Assembly: GCF_003449015.1 (NCBI RefSeq)
Contig: NZ_QRGD01000003.1
Location: 547,332 to 611,331 of the forward strand
Length of the DNA stretch: 64,000 bases
Source: Aureibaculum luteum
Lineage (GTDB): Bacteria; Bacteroidota; Bacteroidia; Flavobacteriales; Flavobacteriaceae
Direction of reading: 5' to 3'
This document shows positions 9,588 to 17,790 of the stretch, in pieces. A program made the translations under genes and the position numbers. Below the pieces are notes generated by a model. The model searched no databases and had not been told where the DNA came from. It saw only the letters and a program-made list of their open reading frames with translations. Within the stretch, counting starts at the first letter, position 1. Every line of letters starts with the position of its first letter.

Positions 9588-11108
9588 ATGAAAAGAATAC
9601 TATTTATTACAACTTTATTCAGTGGCATCATTGGTTTCTCTCAAGAAGAGGAAATAGTTGAAATTATGGAAGTGGAAGAAACGGTTATCGAAAGTACAGA
9701 ATCTGGAAATGTAAATCAATACTATCAAAATAACTCAACTGATATTGTAACTGGAGAAATAGATAAAACCCTTTTAATTTTTAAAGGTAAAAATTCTTCT
9801 CTATATGGTTTAAAAGACAAATCAGGAAAGGTATTAGTGAAACCTATTTTTAATTCAATTAATTCTTATGGTTCAACTAAAGACAGAATAAGGGCTTCTT
9901 TAAGTTATGGTAAAGAAGGAATAATTGATCCTAAAGGAAACATCATAATTCCTTTTGAGTACTCTAGCTTTTATTATAATAATACCCATAATATTTATAC
10001 AACAAATAAAGACGGTAAATCTTACTTATTTGATTATTATGGAAATAAATTATTAAAAGAATCATATGACGAAATTAGTATTGAAGACAACTATTTTAAA
10101 GTTAAAGAAAATGGTTTCTATGGTATTCTTAGTGCTGATGGTGAAGAACTCTTACCTATTAAGTATGATCAAATAAACTATTTTCAACAAGAAAATTGGT
10201 TTTTAATTACCAAAAATGGAGTAGATAATATAATTTATAATAATGGTAAAAACGTTTTTGGAAATAAATTTACTTCTGTTTCCAAATTAGATTATTATTT
10301 TAAATTTATTCTTGTTGAAAAAAATGGAAAATTTGGTATTGTAGATAAAACAGGAAACGATATTACACCTATTACTTTTGATGCTGTTGACAAAAATTAT
10401 AATGGTAATTTTTTTATTATCAAACAAAATGGAAAATGGGGTTTATATAATATTGTTTTTAAAAAGTTTCTAATTGAACCTAGTTATGACAATGTAAAAA
10501 TGCTTTCCAATAATTATTATTTATTACAATCGCAAAATAAAAAAACACTAATTGATATTCTTCATAATAAAAAAGTTGACTTTACACCCTATGACGAAGT
10601 AAATAACTATATTTCTAAAAATATAGCAGTAGTTAAAGTTGATGGGTTAAGAGGTGCCGTAAATATTGATTCTGGAAAATTAATCATCCCTACAAAATAT
10701 AATTACTTAGATGTAAATTCTAACTATATAAAAGCGAGTTTACCTGATAACAGATTATCTGATATATATAATTATGACGGAGATCCTATTTATACAGATG
10801 TTAGTTTTATTAAAAATTTAAATAATAACTACAACTATAGTAAAATAACATCAAAAGGAAAAATGGGGCTGATGTATAAGGGTAAGGAAATAGTACCAAC
10901 AGAATATGACCAAATAAAAGATTTTAATAAATCCGTATTTGTTTTGGTTAAAAAAGACAAGAAAAGTGCCCTTGTTAGTATAGTTGATGGTAGTTTTTTA
11001 ATACCTTTAAGTACAGATCCAATTTCTGTTGATATTGAAAAGAACATCGTTTCATATAAAAAGAAAAAATATAGTATTAGATTAAATAAACTAGTTGAAA
11101 TAAAATAA
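9588..11108 (+). CDS. WG-repeat protein, exported
   Basis: A 506-aa protein with an N-terminal signal peptide ending GFSQ (residue 19) and an acidic Glu/Val-rich spacer (20-40). From residue 55 to the end it carries about eight or nine WG-type repeats, each with an aromatic-glycine turn, an Asp/Gly hairpin and a Pro-Tyr/Phe-Asp end. Examples are YGLKDKSGKVLVKPIF, FGIVDKTGNDITPITF and MGLMYKGKEIVPTEYDQI. Such repeats are predicted to form beta arrays. No catalytic domain is visible and the function is unknown. It sits 29 bases after asnS and 3 bases before rpoN, so it is probably transcribed with rpoN. Confidence 0.8.
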   Translation: MKRILFITTLFSGIIGFSQEEEIVEIMEVEETVIESTESGNVNQYYQNNSTDIVTGEIDKTLLIFKGKNSSLYGLKDKSGKVLVKPIFNSINSYGSTKDRIRASLSYGKEGIIDPKGNIIIPFEYSSFYYNNTHNIYTTNKDGKSYLFDYYGNKLLKESYDEISIEDNYFKVKENGFYGILSADGEELLPIKYDQINYFQQENWFLITKNGVDNIIYNNGKNVFGNKFTSVSKLDYYFKFILVEKNGKFGIVDKTGNDITPITFDAVDKNYNGNFFIIKQNGKWGLYNIVFKKFLIEPSYDNVKMLSNNYYLLQSQNKKTLIDILHNKKVDFTPYDEVNNYISKNIAVVKVDGLRGAVNIDSGKLIIPTKYNYLDVNSNYIKASLPDNRLSDIYNYDGDPIYTDVSFIKNLNNNYNYSKITSKGKMGLMYKGKEIVPTEYDQIKDFNKSVFVLVKKDKKSALVSIVDGSFLIPLSTDPISVDIEKNIVSYKKKKYSIRLNKLVEIK

Positions 11109-11111
11109 TTA

Positions 11112-12557
11112 ATGCTAAAACAAAGTCTTCAATATAAATTATTACAAAAATTATCTCCTCAGCAAATACAGTTGATGAAAATGATTCAACTGCCTACGCA
11201 GGCTTTTGAGCAAAAAATTAAACAAGAAATTGAAGAGAACCCAGCATTAGATAGCGGGAAAGATGAAGATGAAGACAGTGATCTTCAAAATGAATACGAA
11301 GATTCAGGTAATGAAACCATTGAAACTGATGTGAATATTGATGAATATTTGAGTGATGATGAGATGCCTAACTATAAAATGCAAAGTAATAACTATAGTA
11401 GCGATGACGATGAAAAAAATATACCCTATGCGGCCGGAACTTCATTCAACCAATTTCTAACCACTCAATTAAATACGTTCAGATTAAACGAGTTAGAATA
11501 TCAAATAGCAGCATTCTTAGTAGGCAGTATTGATGAAAGTGGATATATAAGAAGAGAAATTGATGATATTGTAGATGATTTAGCATTCTCTGAAAATGTT
11601 TTCACGGAAGCAGGTGAAGTTAAACGCATGTTAAACTATGTTCAAAAATTAGACCCGGCAGGCGTTGGAGCACAAAGTTTAGAGGAGTGTTTACTTATAC
11701 AATTAAAACGAAAATCTGTCACTAAAGAGAGAACTTTAGCTATAGCTATTTTAGAAAAAGCATTCGAACATTTTGTAAAAAAGCACTATAAAAAATTAAT
11801 TCAAAAATTCGACATTACTGAAGATGAATTAAAAGGTGCTATTCATGAAATAGAAAGATTAAATCCGAAACCTGGTGGGTCATTTGCAAATAGCAATAAA
11901 ATTGTAGAACAGATAGTTCCTGATTTTTCTATTCGAATAATAGAAGGTCAATTAGATTTAACGTTAAATTCAAGAAATGCTCCAGAATTGCATATTTCTA
12001 ATGAATATAACAATATGTTAAAAGGATATGCTGCCTCTAAAGACAAATCAAAATCGCAGAAAGATGCAGTACAGTTTATAAAGCAAAAACTAGATTCGGC
12101 AAAATGGTTTATTGATGCAATAAAACAACGTCAACAGACTCTGTTACTTACAATGAATGCTATAATGCACATGCAGGAAGCCTATTTCTTAACAGGTGAT
12201 GAACGTAAACTAAAACCAATGATTTTAAAGGACATTGCCGATAAAATTCATATGGATGTATCAACTGTTTCTAGAGTTGCTAACAGTAAATATGTTGATA
12301 CACCTTACGGTACAAAACTTATTAAAAATTTCTTCTCGGAATCTATGATGACAGATCAAGGGGAAGAAGTATCGACAAGAGAAATAAAAAAAATACTAGA
12401 TACCGTTGTCAAAGAAGAGGATAAGAAAAAACCTTTAACCGACGAAAAATTAGCGAAAATATTAAAAGACAAAGGCTATTTAATAGCACGTAGAACAGTA
12501 GCAAAATACAGGGAACAATTAAATATTCCGGTAGCTAGATTACGAAAAGAGATATAA
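11112..12557 (+). CDS. rpoN: RNA polymerase sigma-54 factor
   Basis: Alternative sigma factor that recognises -24/-12 promoters and needs AAA+ activators. The Gln-rich region I covers residues 1-50 (LQYKLLQKLSPQQIQLMKMIQL and on, quoted in part), with the IEENPAL element. An acidic region II spans about 50-110 (runs of Asp/Glu), followed by the core-binding domain and an HTH near 365-390 (DIADKIHMDVSTVSRV). The RpoN box ARRTVAKYRE is near the C-terminus. The 481-aa length is normal. It starts three bases after the WG-repeat gene; the following membrane-protein gene starts nine bases after its stop. Confidence 0.96.
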   Translation: MLKQSLQYKLLQKLSPQQIQLMKMIQLPTQAFEQKIKQEIEENPALDSGKDEDEDSDLQNEYEDSGNETIETDVNIDEYLSDDEMPNYKMQSNNYSSDDDEKNIPYAAGTSFNQFLTTQLNTFRLNELEYQIAAFLVGSIDESGYIRREIDDIVDDLAFSENVFTEAGEVKRMLNYVQKLDPAGVGAQSLEECLLIQLKRKSVTKERTLAIAILEKAFEHFVKKHYKKLIQKFDITEDELKGAIHEIERLNPKPGGSFANSNKIVEQIVPDFSIRIIEGQLDLTLNSRNAPELHISNEYNNMLKGYAASKDKSKSQKDAVQFIKQKLDSAKWFIDAIKQRQQTLLLTMNAIMHMQEAYFLTGDERKLKPMILKDIADKIHMDVSTVSRVANSKYVDTPYGTKLIKNFFSESMMTDQGEEVSTREIKKILDTVVKEEDKKKPLTDEKLAKILKDKGYLIARRTVAKYREQLNIPVARLRKEI

Positions 12558-12566
12558 TATAGACCG

Positions 12567-13172
12567 ATGCAGTTTTCTAAACTAATTTCTTTTGTTTTTC
12601 ACCCAATTATAATACCAATAGCAAGTGCTCTATTGTATTTTATACTAATACCTAGCCATATATCTAAAGATGCCTCCTATCGTATCTTAGGGCTCATTTT
12701 TATTGCCACGTATATTTTACCTGTAATTTTACTTTTCTTTTTAAAACAGACAAAATTAATAGATGATTTTTATCTAAAATCAATTAATGAACGAAAGTTC
12801 CCAATCACCTTCTTTGCTATTTTAACTTTTCTATTAGGTAAATTGCTATTACACAAAATTGGTGTTGTAGATCTTTTAGCTCATTCTTTTTTTGCCTGTA
12901 GTTTAGCTTTAGGAGTGGTATATGTGCTGTTTTATTTTAAAATCAAAACAAGTTTACATACACTAGCAATTGCTGGGCTTATCGGTTTTATTTCAGTTAT
13001 CAGTTATGATTACAAAAATAATTTATTACCAATTTTAATTGTTTTGTTTATATTGGTTGGAGTCGTTGCAGCAGCCCGATTAAAGTTAAAAGCACATACA
13101 TTATCTGAAGTGATACTTGGTTTCGTTGTTGGTTTTCTATCACAAATTTTGGTTTACGCCTATTTTTTGTAA
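12567..13172 (+). CDS. PAP2-like integral membrane protein, degenerate active site
   Basis: A 201-aa protein with about six TM helices. It resembles the PAP2 phosphatase family in size and topology. The C-terminal segment ARLKLKAHTLSEVILGFVVGFL fits motif 3 (R-x5-H-x3-D), but with Glu in place of the usual Asp. The middle segment KTSLHTLA resembles motif 2 (PSGH), but keeps only Ser and His. The first, lysine-containing motif is not clear. It may be a divergent lipid phosphatase or a non-catalytic relative. It is the last gene of the rpoN unit and meets the porin-like gene end to end, 10 bases apart. Confidence 0.6.
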   Translation: MQFSKLISFVFHPIIIPIASALLYFILIPSHISKDASYRILGLIFIATYILPVILLFFLKQTKLIDDFYLKSINERKFPITFFAILTFLLGKLLLHKIGVVDLLAHSFFACSLALGVVYVLFYFKIKTSLHTLAIAGLIGFISVISYDYKNNLLPILIVLFILVGVVAAARLKLKAHTLSEVILGFVVGFLSQILVYAYFL

Positions 13173-13176
13173 TAAG

Positions 13177-13201
13177 TATTTTTTAAAGTATATAAAAAAT
13201 A
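13177..13201. terminator. Weak AT-only hairpin between convergent genes
   Basis: TATTTTTTA (13177-13185) and TAAAAAATA (13193-13201) are complementary with a 7-base loop, at the junction of convergent genes ending at 13172 and 13183. It contains no G:C pair, so its terminator strength is doubtful. Confidence 0.3.
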
Positions 13202-13869
13202 AGACCAACCCTAAAGTCTCTAATTTTAATTGGAGTATCTTCTAGTAATGTTGCATCAGAAAATATATCTGATAGCCCATAATAGACGTTTAGGTTCCAT
13301 GTTCCATAACCCATTGAAAGGGACAAACCATATTGAAGTTTATTAATTTCATCAATTCCATTAACTTTTATAATGTTACCGTCCTCTTTATATTTTGAAT
13401 TAGTAGCAATAGCATAACTTAATTTACCTCCAAAATAAATTCTATAAAACTTATAATTATCCATTGTAGAAGTACGCCAGCGTAACTCTAATGGAATCTC
13501 TAAAGCATGTATAGAAAACTTGTTACTCTTAAAGTCTGTGGCAACATCAAACGCTGTAACATTATTAGGTCTGGTAATTTTTAAATTCTGATAGTAAGTA
13601 TGCCGTCCATAACCCAAACCAATGCCTAAAGCTAAATTTCTTCTTTCATTTAATGGCATGTCTTTAATAAAACCTAAAGTTAAACTATTAGAAAAACCAT
13701 TACTAGATATTGTATCTGGTAACTTGTCCATTAGCATATAAGAAAGACCAATATAGATTTGATCTTCTAAATAATGGCTATCTATTATTGTATCATTATC
13801 TTTTTTGGTATTGTTTTGTGCTGAAAGTAAGCCACTTATCATAAAGAAAAATAAAAAGCATTTTTTCAT
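13183..13869 (-). CDS. PorT-like outer-membrane beta-barrel protein
   Basis: A 228-aa protein with a signal peptide (residues 1-17, ending LSAQ) followed by about eight amphipathic beta strands, typical of small PorT-family or OmpW-size barrels. The last strand, RDFRVGLIFYIL, ends in hydrophobic residues as expected for barrel assembly. True PorT is a T9SS component, but family-level similarity alone cannot prove that role. It lies downstream of the exbB-exbD-exbD operon, separated from it by a terminator, and has its own -7 element at 13937-13944. I call it only PorT-like. Confidence 0.65.
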   Translation of the reverse strand: MKKCFLFFFMISGLLSAQNNTKKDNDTIIDSHYLEDQIYIGLSYMLMDKLPDTISSNGFSNSLTLGFIKDMPLNERRNLALGIGLGYGRHTYYQNLKITRPNNVTAFDVATDFKSNKFSIHALEIPLELRWRTSTMDNYKFYRIYFGGKLSYAIATNSKYKEDGNIIKVNGIDEINKLQYGLSLSMGYGTWNLNVYYGLSDIFSDATLLEDTPIKIRDFRVGLIFYIL

Positions 13870-13936
13870 TTAGTAAAATTAAATCATTTAGACAAAAAAG
13901 TAACAAAGCCGTTTTATTACGACCTAACAGTTTAAA

Positions 13937-13944
13937 CAAATATA
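13937..13944 (-). promoter_or_regulatory. -7 promoter element for the PorT-like gene
   Basis: On the minus strand this reads TATATTTG, an exact TAnnTTTG match. It predicts a start near 13933 and a leader of about 64 bases. It lies just after the exbD-operon terminator. No -33 element is evident. Confidence 0.4.
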
Positions 13945-13978
13945 AAAAACAAAAGGCAATCTTTTCAGATTGCCTTTT
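13942..13978 (-). terminator. Terminator of the exbB-exbD operon
   Basis: The stem AAAAGGCAATCT / AGATTGCCTTTT (13951-13962 and 13967-13978, 12 bp with a 4-base loop) is followed on the minus strand by a T-rich run. It starts 22 bases past the stop of the last exbD. Confidence 0.9.
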
Positions 13979-14000
13979 AAAATTATATAATATATATTAT

Positions 14001-14468
14001 TTATTTAATATTATCCAATGCACTACCTTTTGTGGTAGAATAATTAATTTTTAATGCATTTACATCTCTCAATTGTAACTTAATATCAGTTATAGTACCA
14101 ACGCTAGACTTTCTATCAGCTTTAATAGAAGTTGTTAAAAGTGGTATTTCTTGTTCAGAATGCTGAGCTCGTTCCGAATAAATAAAACTTTGAATATCAC
14201 TTACACTTGAAATACGATCATTTAATTGAATTTTATCACCTGGCGTCTTATCTTTTGCCTTACCGACATAAATATAACTTACCAAACTCTTTTTTTCAAG
14301 TTTTTTTACTTGATCAGCAGATGGTAATTTAGGATTCTGGATCTTTAATTCCGTTTCTCGCATTACAGTAGTTACCATAAAAAAGAATAACAACATAAAA
14401 ACGATATCAGGCAAAGCAGCTGTATTTACAGCCGGCAATCCTTTTTTCTTCTTTCCAAATTTAGCCAT
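14001..14468 (-). CDS. ExbD/TolR-type biopolymer transport protein (second copy)
   Basis: A 155-aa protein with a basic N-terminus (KFGKKKKG), one TM helix at about 19-40 and a periplasmic domain. The TM carries the conserved proton-path Asp at residue 21 (LPDIVFMLLFFFMV). It is predicted to pair with the ExbB-type channel to transmit proton-motive force to outer-membrane machinery. Seven bases separate it from the first exbD. It ends the operon. Confidence 0.88.
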   Translation of the reverse strand: MAKFGKKKKGLPAVNTAALPDIVFMLLFFFMVTTVMRETELKIQNPKLPSADQVKKLEKKSLVSYIYVGKAKDKTPGDKIQLNDRISSVSDIQSFIYSERAQHSEQEIPLLTTSIKADRKSSVGTITDIKLQLRDVNALKINYSTTKGSALDNIK

Positions 14469-14475
14469 ATTTTAT

Positions 14476-15066
14476 TTATTTAGTAGGTTCTGCCTCAGAA
14501 ATGATTTGAGGATATATATTCGTAGTTATCTCTTGTTGCTGTTTTCCAGTCAAGTCATCAAATAAACGTCCAAATTTCTTTTTAGCATATTTATTTCTAA
14601 GGTCAGTATATGCCCCAACAAGTTCATTCTGTACTGCGACATACATCGCATAAGATGTACCTCGATCACTTTGTAATGAAATTACAGCTTTCTTCGGATG
14701 ATCTGATGATGATGGATCTTTATCACCTTCACACCAAGAACAAACTGATAAACCTGCACTTTGTAGGTCTGCAGCTGTACCACCTCCATTATCAATAAAC
14801 TTTATTGCGGCCTCTCTTAGGTCTTTTACTTGCATATATTCATTTCCTTCAACCAAAATTTCATCATTTCGATTAACGTTAACTTCAAATACATTCTTTT
14901 CTTTAAGTATAGGCGGCACTACATTAGGATCTTGCTTTTCCGGTAGTTTACGCGAAATACCAATATCAGTATCCATAGTAGTTGTTACCAAAAAGAATAT
15001 TAATAACAAGAATGCAATATCTGCCATAGATCCTGCATTAATTTCAGGTGTGTCTCTTCTTGCCAT
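14476..15066 (-). CDS. ExbD/TolR-type biopolymer transport protein (first copy)
   Basis: A 196-aa ExbD family protein. Its single TM helix (about 14-33) has the conserved Asp at residue 16 (SMADIAFLLLIFFLV). The periplasmic part is longer than in the sister gene and contains a hydrophilic insertion with a Cys pair (CSWC) and several Asp/Ser/Lys residues, about 105-127, which the second copy lacks. The C-terminal part returns to the ExbD pattern (AMYVAVQNELVGAYTDLRNK). The two ExbD proteins probably form heteromeric or alternative channel partners. Confidence 0.88.
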   Translation of the reverse strand: MARRDTPEINAGSMADIAFLLLIFFLVTTTMDTDIGISRKLPEKQDPNVVPPILKEKNVFEVNVNRNDEILVEGNEYMQVKDLREAAIKFIDNGGGTAADLQSAGLSVCSWCEGDKDPSSSDHPKKAVISLQSDRGTSYAMYVAVQNELVGAYTDLRNKYAKKKFGRLFDDLTGKQQQEITTNIYPQIISEAEPTK

Positions 15067-15073
15067 AATATAT

Positions 15074-15559
15074 TTATTTACCTATTGATTTAACAAAACC
15101 CCATCCGATTGTAAGTAAACCTATTACCCCTAAAATTCCAGTAAAGTTGATTAAGGCAGTTACTTTTTTAGTCAATGATGTTGCAGCTTCGCCAGTTAAA
15201 ATTTTATCTGACATATCTTTTATTTCAAGAGCATTACCCTGAGCATCTGTAGCCAAGTCGTCTCCTGCAGTAAAATATGCTATTAAAAACAAAACTAAAA
15301 ATACACCGAATACGATTAAAGTCTTTTTAAGAGCTTCTGGATGTTTTATTAAGTTTAGAACTGAAAACACTATTGTAATTACGATAGTTGCAATCAATAA
15401 AAAATTTGAAAATGTAATAAGCGGATCTACTATGCCACCTTGAACGGCTGCGTCAGTCTTAATTGCTTCTTCCCCAACCATTATAATTCTGACCAAGAAA
15501 AACACACCAATTAATCCTAAAACAGCAGTTACGATAGTTACTATTTTTGATTTATCCAT
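15074..15559 (-). CDS. Four-TM membrane protein of the ExbB-ExbD operon
   Basis: A 161-aa protein with four predicted TM helices, at about 5-28, 48-70, 80-99 and 132-155, and a hydrophilic loop between the last two. I recognise no named domain. Its place between exbB (2 bases upstream) and the two exbD genes (7 bases downstream) suggests an accessory subunit of the proton-channel complex, but that is inference from position alone. Confidence 0.75.
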   Translation of the reverse strand: MDKSKIVTIVTAVLGLIGVFFLVRIIMVGEEAIKTDAAVQGGIVDPLITFSNFLLIATIVITIVFSVLNLIKHPEALKKTLIVFGVFLVLFLIAYFTAGDDLATDAQGNALEIKDMSDKILTGEAATSLTKKVTALINFTGILGVIGLLTIGWGFVKSIGK

Positions 15560-15561
15560 GG

Positions 15562-16311
15562 TTATTTTTTGTGTCTGATTAATAAATCTATTAAAGATAT
15601 AGAAGCATCTTCCATACTGTTTACAATACTATCTACTTTAGAAATAATATAATTATAAAAAATTTGTAAAATAATAGCCACTACTAAACCAAATACTGTA
15701 GTTAAAAGTGCTACTTTAATACCACCGGCTACAACACCAGGAGAAATGTCATTTGCTGCTTGAATCGAGTCAAATGCTCCAATCATACCAATTACAGTAC
15801 CCATGAAACCAAGCATCGGTGCCAAAGCAATAAATAAAGACAACCAAGAAATATTTTTCTCTAGTAAGCCCATTTGAACTCCTCCATAACTTACAACTGC
15901 TTTTTCTGCTTGTTCTACACCTTCATCCATCCTATCTAAACCTTGATAAAATATAGAGGCAACAGGCCCTTTTGTATTTCTACAAACTTCCTTAGCAGCT
16001 TCAACACCTCCAGAAGACAAAGCTTCATCTATGTTGTTTACCAATTTCTTAGTATTGGTACTGGCCATATTTAAATATATAATTCTTTCAATTGCAATTG
16101 CTAATCCTAAAATTAAGGCTATTAGTACAATTCCCATAAAGAAAGGTCCACCTTCAATAAAGCGTTGCTTTAAAATTTGGTGAAATGTTTTACTCTCTGC
16201 AGCAGCTTCATCTGCTTGCTCAGTTTGAACAGTTGTTAATGCATGACTGCTTTGTACTGTACCTAGAAATAATAATCCTGTGATTGCAAGGATAGTAAGT
16301 AGTTTTTTCAT
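15562..16311 (-). CDS. MotA/TolQ/ExbB-family proton channel protein
   Basis: A 249-aa inner-membrane protein. An N-terminal signal-like helix (1-24) is followed by a TM near 58-80 (FMGIVLIALILGLAIAIERI) and the conserved channel pair at about 155-180 (LAPMLGFMGTVIGMIGAFD) and 195-225 (GIKVALLTTVFGLVVAI). These are the hallmark segments of ExbB/TolQ. A longer frame extends upstream to 16440, but that part is the antisense translation of tRNA-Ser, so the ATG at 16309-16311 is the real start. It heads the operon ExbB, 4-TM protein, ExbD, ExbD. Confidence 0.9.
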   Translation of the reverse strand: MKKLLTILAITGLLFLGTVQSSHALTTVQTEQADEAAAESKTFHQILKQRFIEGGPFFMGIVLIALILGLAIAIERIIYLNMASTNTKKLVNNIDEALSSGGVEAAKEVCRNTKGPVASIFYQGLDRMDEGVEQAEKAVVSYGGVQMGLLEKNISWLSLFIALAPMLGFMGTVIGMIGAFDSIQAANDISPGVVAGGIKVALLTTVFGLVVAIILQIFYNYIISKVDSIVNSMEDASISLIDLLIRHKK

Positions 16312-16346
16312 TGTTTGATTCTTAATTATTAATTTAGTTAACGGGT

Positions 16347-16377
16347 TAAAGATATAATTTTTTTTTATTATCCACAA
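16347..16377 (-). promoter_or_regulatory. Promoter candidate for the ExbB-ExbD operon
   Basis: On the minus strand a TTG (16377-16375) is followed, after 20 bases, by TATCTTTA (16354-16347). This is 7 of 8 to TAnnTTTG with ideal spacing. It predicts a start near 16343, 32 bases before the ATG. Confidence 0.5.
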
Positions 16378-16385
16378 CATTTTTG

Positions 16386-16472
16386 CGGAGAGAAAGGGAT
16401 TCGAACCCTTGTTACAATTTCTCATAAATACGCTTTCCAAGCGTACGCCTTAAACCACTCGGCCACCTCTCC
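16386..16472 (-). tRNA. tRNA-Ser (anticodon GGA)
   Basis: The minus strand folds into a class II tRNA of 87 bases. The acceptor GGAGAGG pairs with TCTCTCC (one G:U), and the D arm GCCGAGTGG, a long variable arm and a T arm with GGTTCGAATCC are all visible. The anticodon loop CTTGGAAAG gives GGA, decoding UCC/UCU. The discriminator base is G and CCA is not encoded. The gene stands alone and has a strong promoter placed only two bases upstream of the mature 5' end. Confidence 0.95.
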
Positions 16473-16474
16473 AT

Positions 16475-16507
16475 CAAAGATAATTATTTTTTTTTGTGGA
16501 TGTCAAA
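16475..16507 (-). promoter_or_regulatory. Promoter of tRNA-Ser
   Basis: The minus strand reads TTTG, 21 bases, TATCTTTG. Both elements fit the Bacteroidota consensus and spacing. The -7 box ends two bases before the first base of the tRNA, so the predicted start falls at or within a base of the mature 5' end. Confidence 0.7.
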
Positions 16508-16550
16508 TAAAACATTTTTTTTTTAAGTGAAAAAATTATTTAGCTATAAT

Positions 16551-17582
16551 TTAGCTCATTTCTCCTCTTAAAGAGGTCTCAAAAACATTTTTAAAGCTTT
16601 CTGGTGCTATCTTTTCACCTAAAAGATACATTAATTTGGCAATTGCTGATTCTGTTGTTATGTCTTTTCCGTTAATTAAATTTAATTGTTTTAGCTTAAC
16701 ACTTGTATCATATTGACCCAAAATTACACTACCTCCTACACATTGTGTGACATCTACAATATGAATTCCTCTATCAATTGCATTTTTCAATAGGGACAAA
16801 AACCATAAATTTGTTGGTGCATTACCCGAACCATAAGTTTCTAAGACAACACCTTTTAAATTTTGAATCTCTAAAATAGCCATTACAACTTCTTTGGTAA
16901 TACTAGGAAACAATTTTAAAATAACAATATCATTGACTAGTTTTTTTCTAAATAACGTCTTTTTATTCTTGTCTGGCTTCAATAATAGATGATTTTCAAA
17001 CTTCAAATGCACACCACTTTCAGCAATTGGCGGATAATTAGCGGATGCGAAAGCCTCAAATTGCTCTGCATTTATTTTAGTAGTTCTATTTGCTCTATAT
17101 AATTTGTATTCAAAATACAATCCTACTTCAGTAACTATAGGTTCGTTATCATTATTTTTAGCCGCTGCTATTTGAATCGCTGTGATTAAATTCTCTTTAG
17201 CGTCGGTACGTAAATCACCAATTGGCAACTGTGAACCTGTAAAAATTACAGGTTTCGATAGGTTTTCTATCATAAAACTAATGGCAGATGACGTATATGA
17301 CATCGTATCTGAACCGGTCAGTACTACAAAACCATCTTTTTTATGATAATTTTCTTCAATTATTTCAAGAATGTCAACCCAATAATCAGTGTTCATATTT
17401 GAGGAATCCATTGGCTCTTCAAAAGAAACACTTTCAACATTGCAATTCAATTGCTTTAACTCCGGTATTTTATCAAATAGATGATTAAAATCAAATGCCT
17501 TTAAAGCATTAGACTCATAATCTTTTACCATACCTATAGTACCTCCAGTATAAATTAATAATATCTCCGGCTTATTTGTCAT
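16551..17582 (-). CDS. ansA: Type I asparaginase
   Basis: Hydrolyses L-asparagine to aspartate and ammonia. The cytosolic type is indicated by the absence of a signal peptide and the N-terminal LLIYTGGTIGM, which carries the first catalytic Thr. The second catalytic region is VLTGSDTMSYTSSAI (near residue 95), followed by KPVIFTGSQLP. The 343-aa length is normal for AnsA. It is divergently oriented to the zinc-peptidase gene; the 208-base shared upstream region holds an unusual inverted repeat (17680-17711). Confidence 0.93.
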   Translation of the reverse strand: MTNKPEILLIYTGGTIGMVKDYESNALKAFDFNHLFDKIPELKQLNCNVESVSFEEPMDSSNMNTDYWVDILEIIEENYHKKDGFVVLTGSDTMSYTSSAISFMIENLSKPVIFTGSQLPIGDLRTDAKENLITAIQIAAAKNNDNEPIVTEVGLYFEYKLYRANRTTKINAEQFEAFASANYPPIAESGVHLKFENHLLLKPDKNKKTLFRKKLVNDIVILKLFPSITKEVVMAILEIQNLKGVVLETYGSGNAPTNLWFLSLLKNAIDRGIHIVDVTQCVGGSVILGQYDTSVKLKQLNLINGKDITTESAIAKLMYLLGEKIAPESFKNVFETSLRGEMS

Positions 17583-17679
17583 ATTGTCATCTTAAATATT
17601 AATTTGGTGAATATTTCCTCTTAAAAACTACTTTTTTTAGATTAATTAAGAAATTGGAATACTTTATGATATGCATATT

Positions 17680-17711
17680 ATTAATATTGCATATTTTTAT
17701 GCAATATTAAT
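17680..17711. repeat. Perfect 14-bp inverted repeat between ansA and the zinc peptidase
   Basis: ATTAATATTGCATA (17680-17693) and TATGCAATATTAAT (17698-17711) are perfect reverse complements around a TTTT centre. A further partial copy, ATGCATATTATTA, sits immediately to the left. No T-tract of terminator type follows, and both neighbouring genes point away, so a protein-binding site is more likely than a terminator. Confidence 0.6.
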
Positions 17712-17790
17712 CCCATCAATAAGGATTAAGTAAAATAGGGGTTATGCCTTTAAACAAAAATAAGTGATTAAATTAAACGAATAAACAATT

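Noticed and set aside
16312..16440. N-terminal extension of the ExbB protein upstream of 16311
   Set aside because: It translates through tRNA-Ser and the ExbB promoter. The signal-like N-terminus begins at the ATG at 16311.
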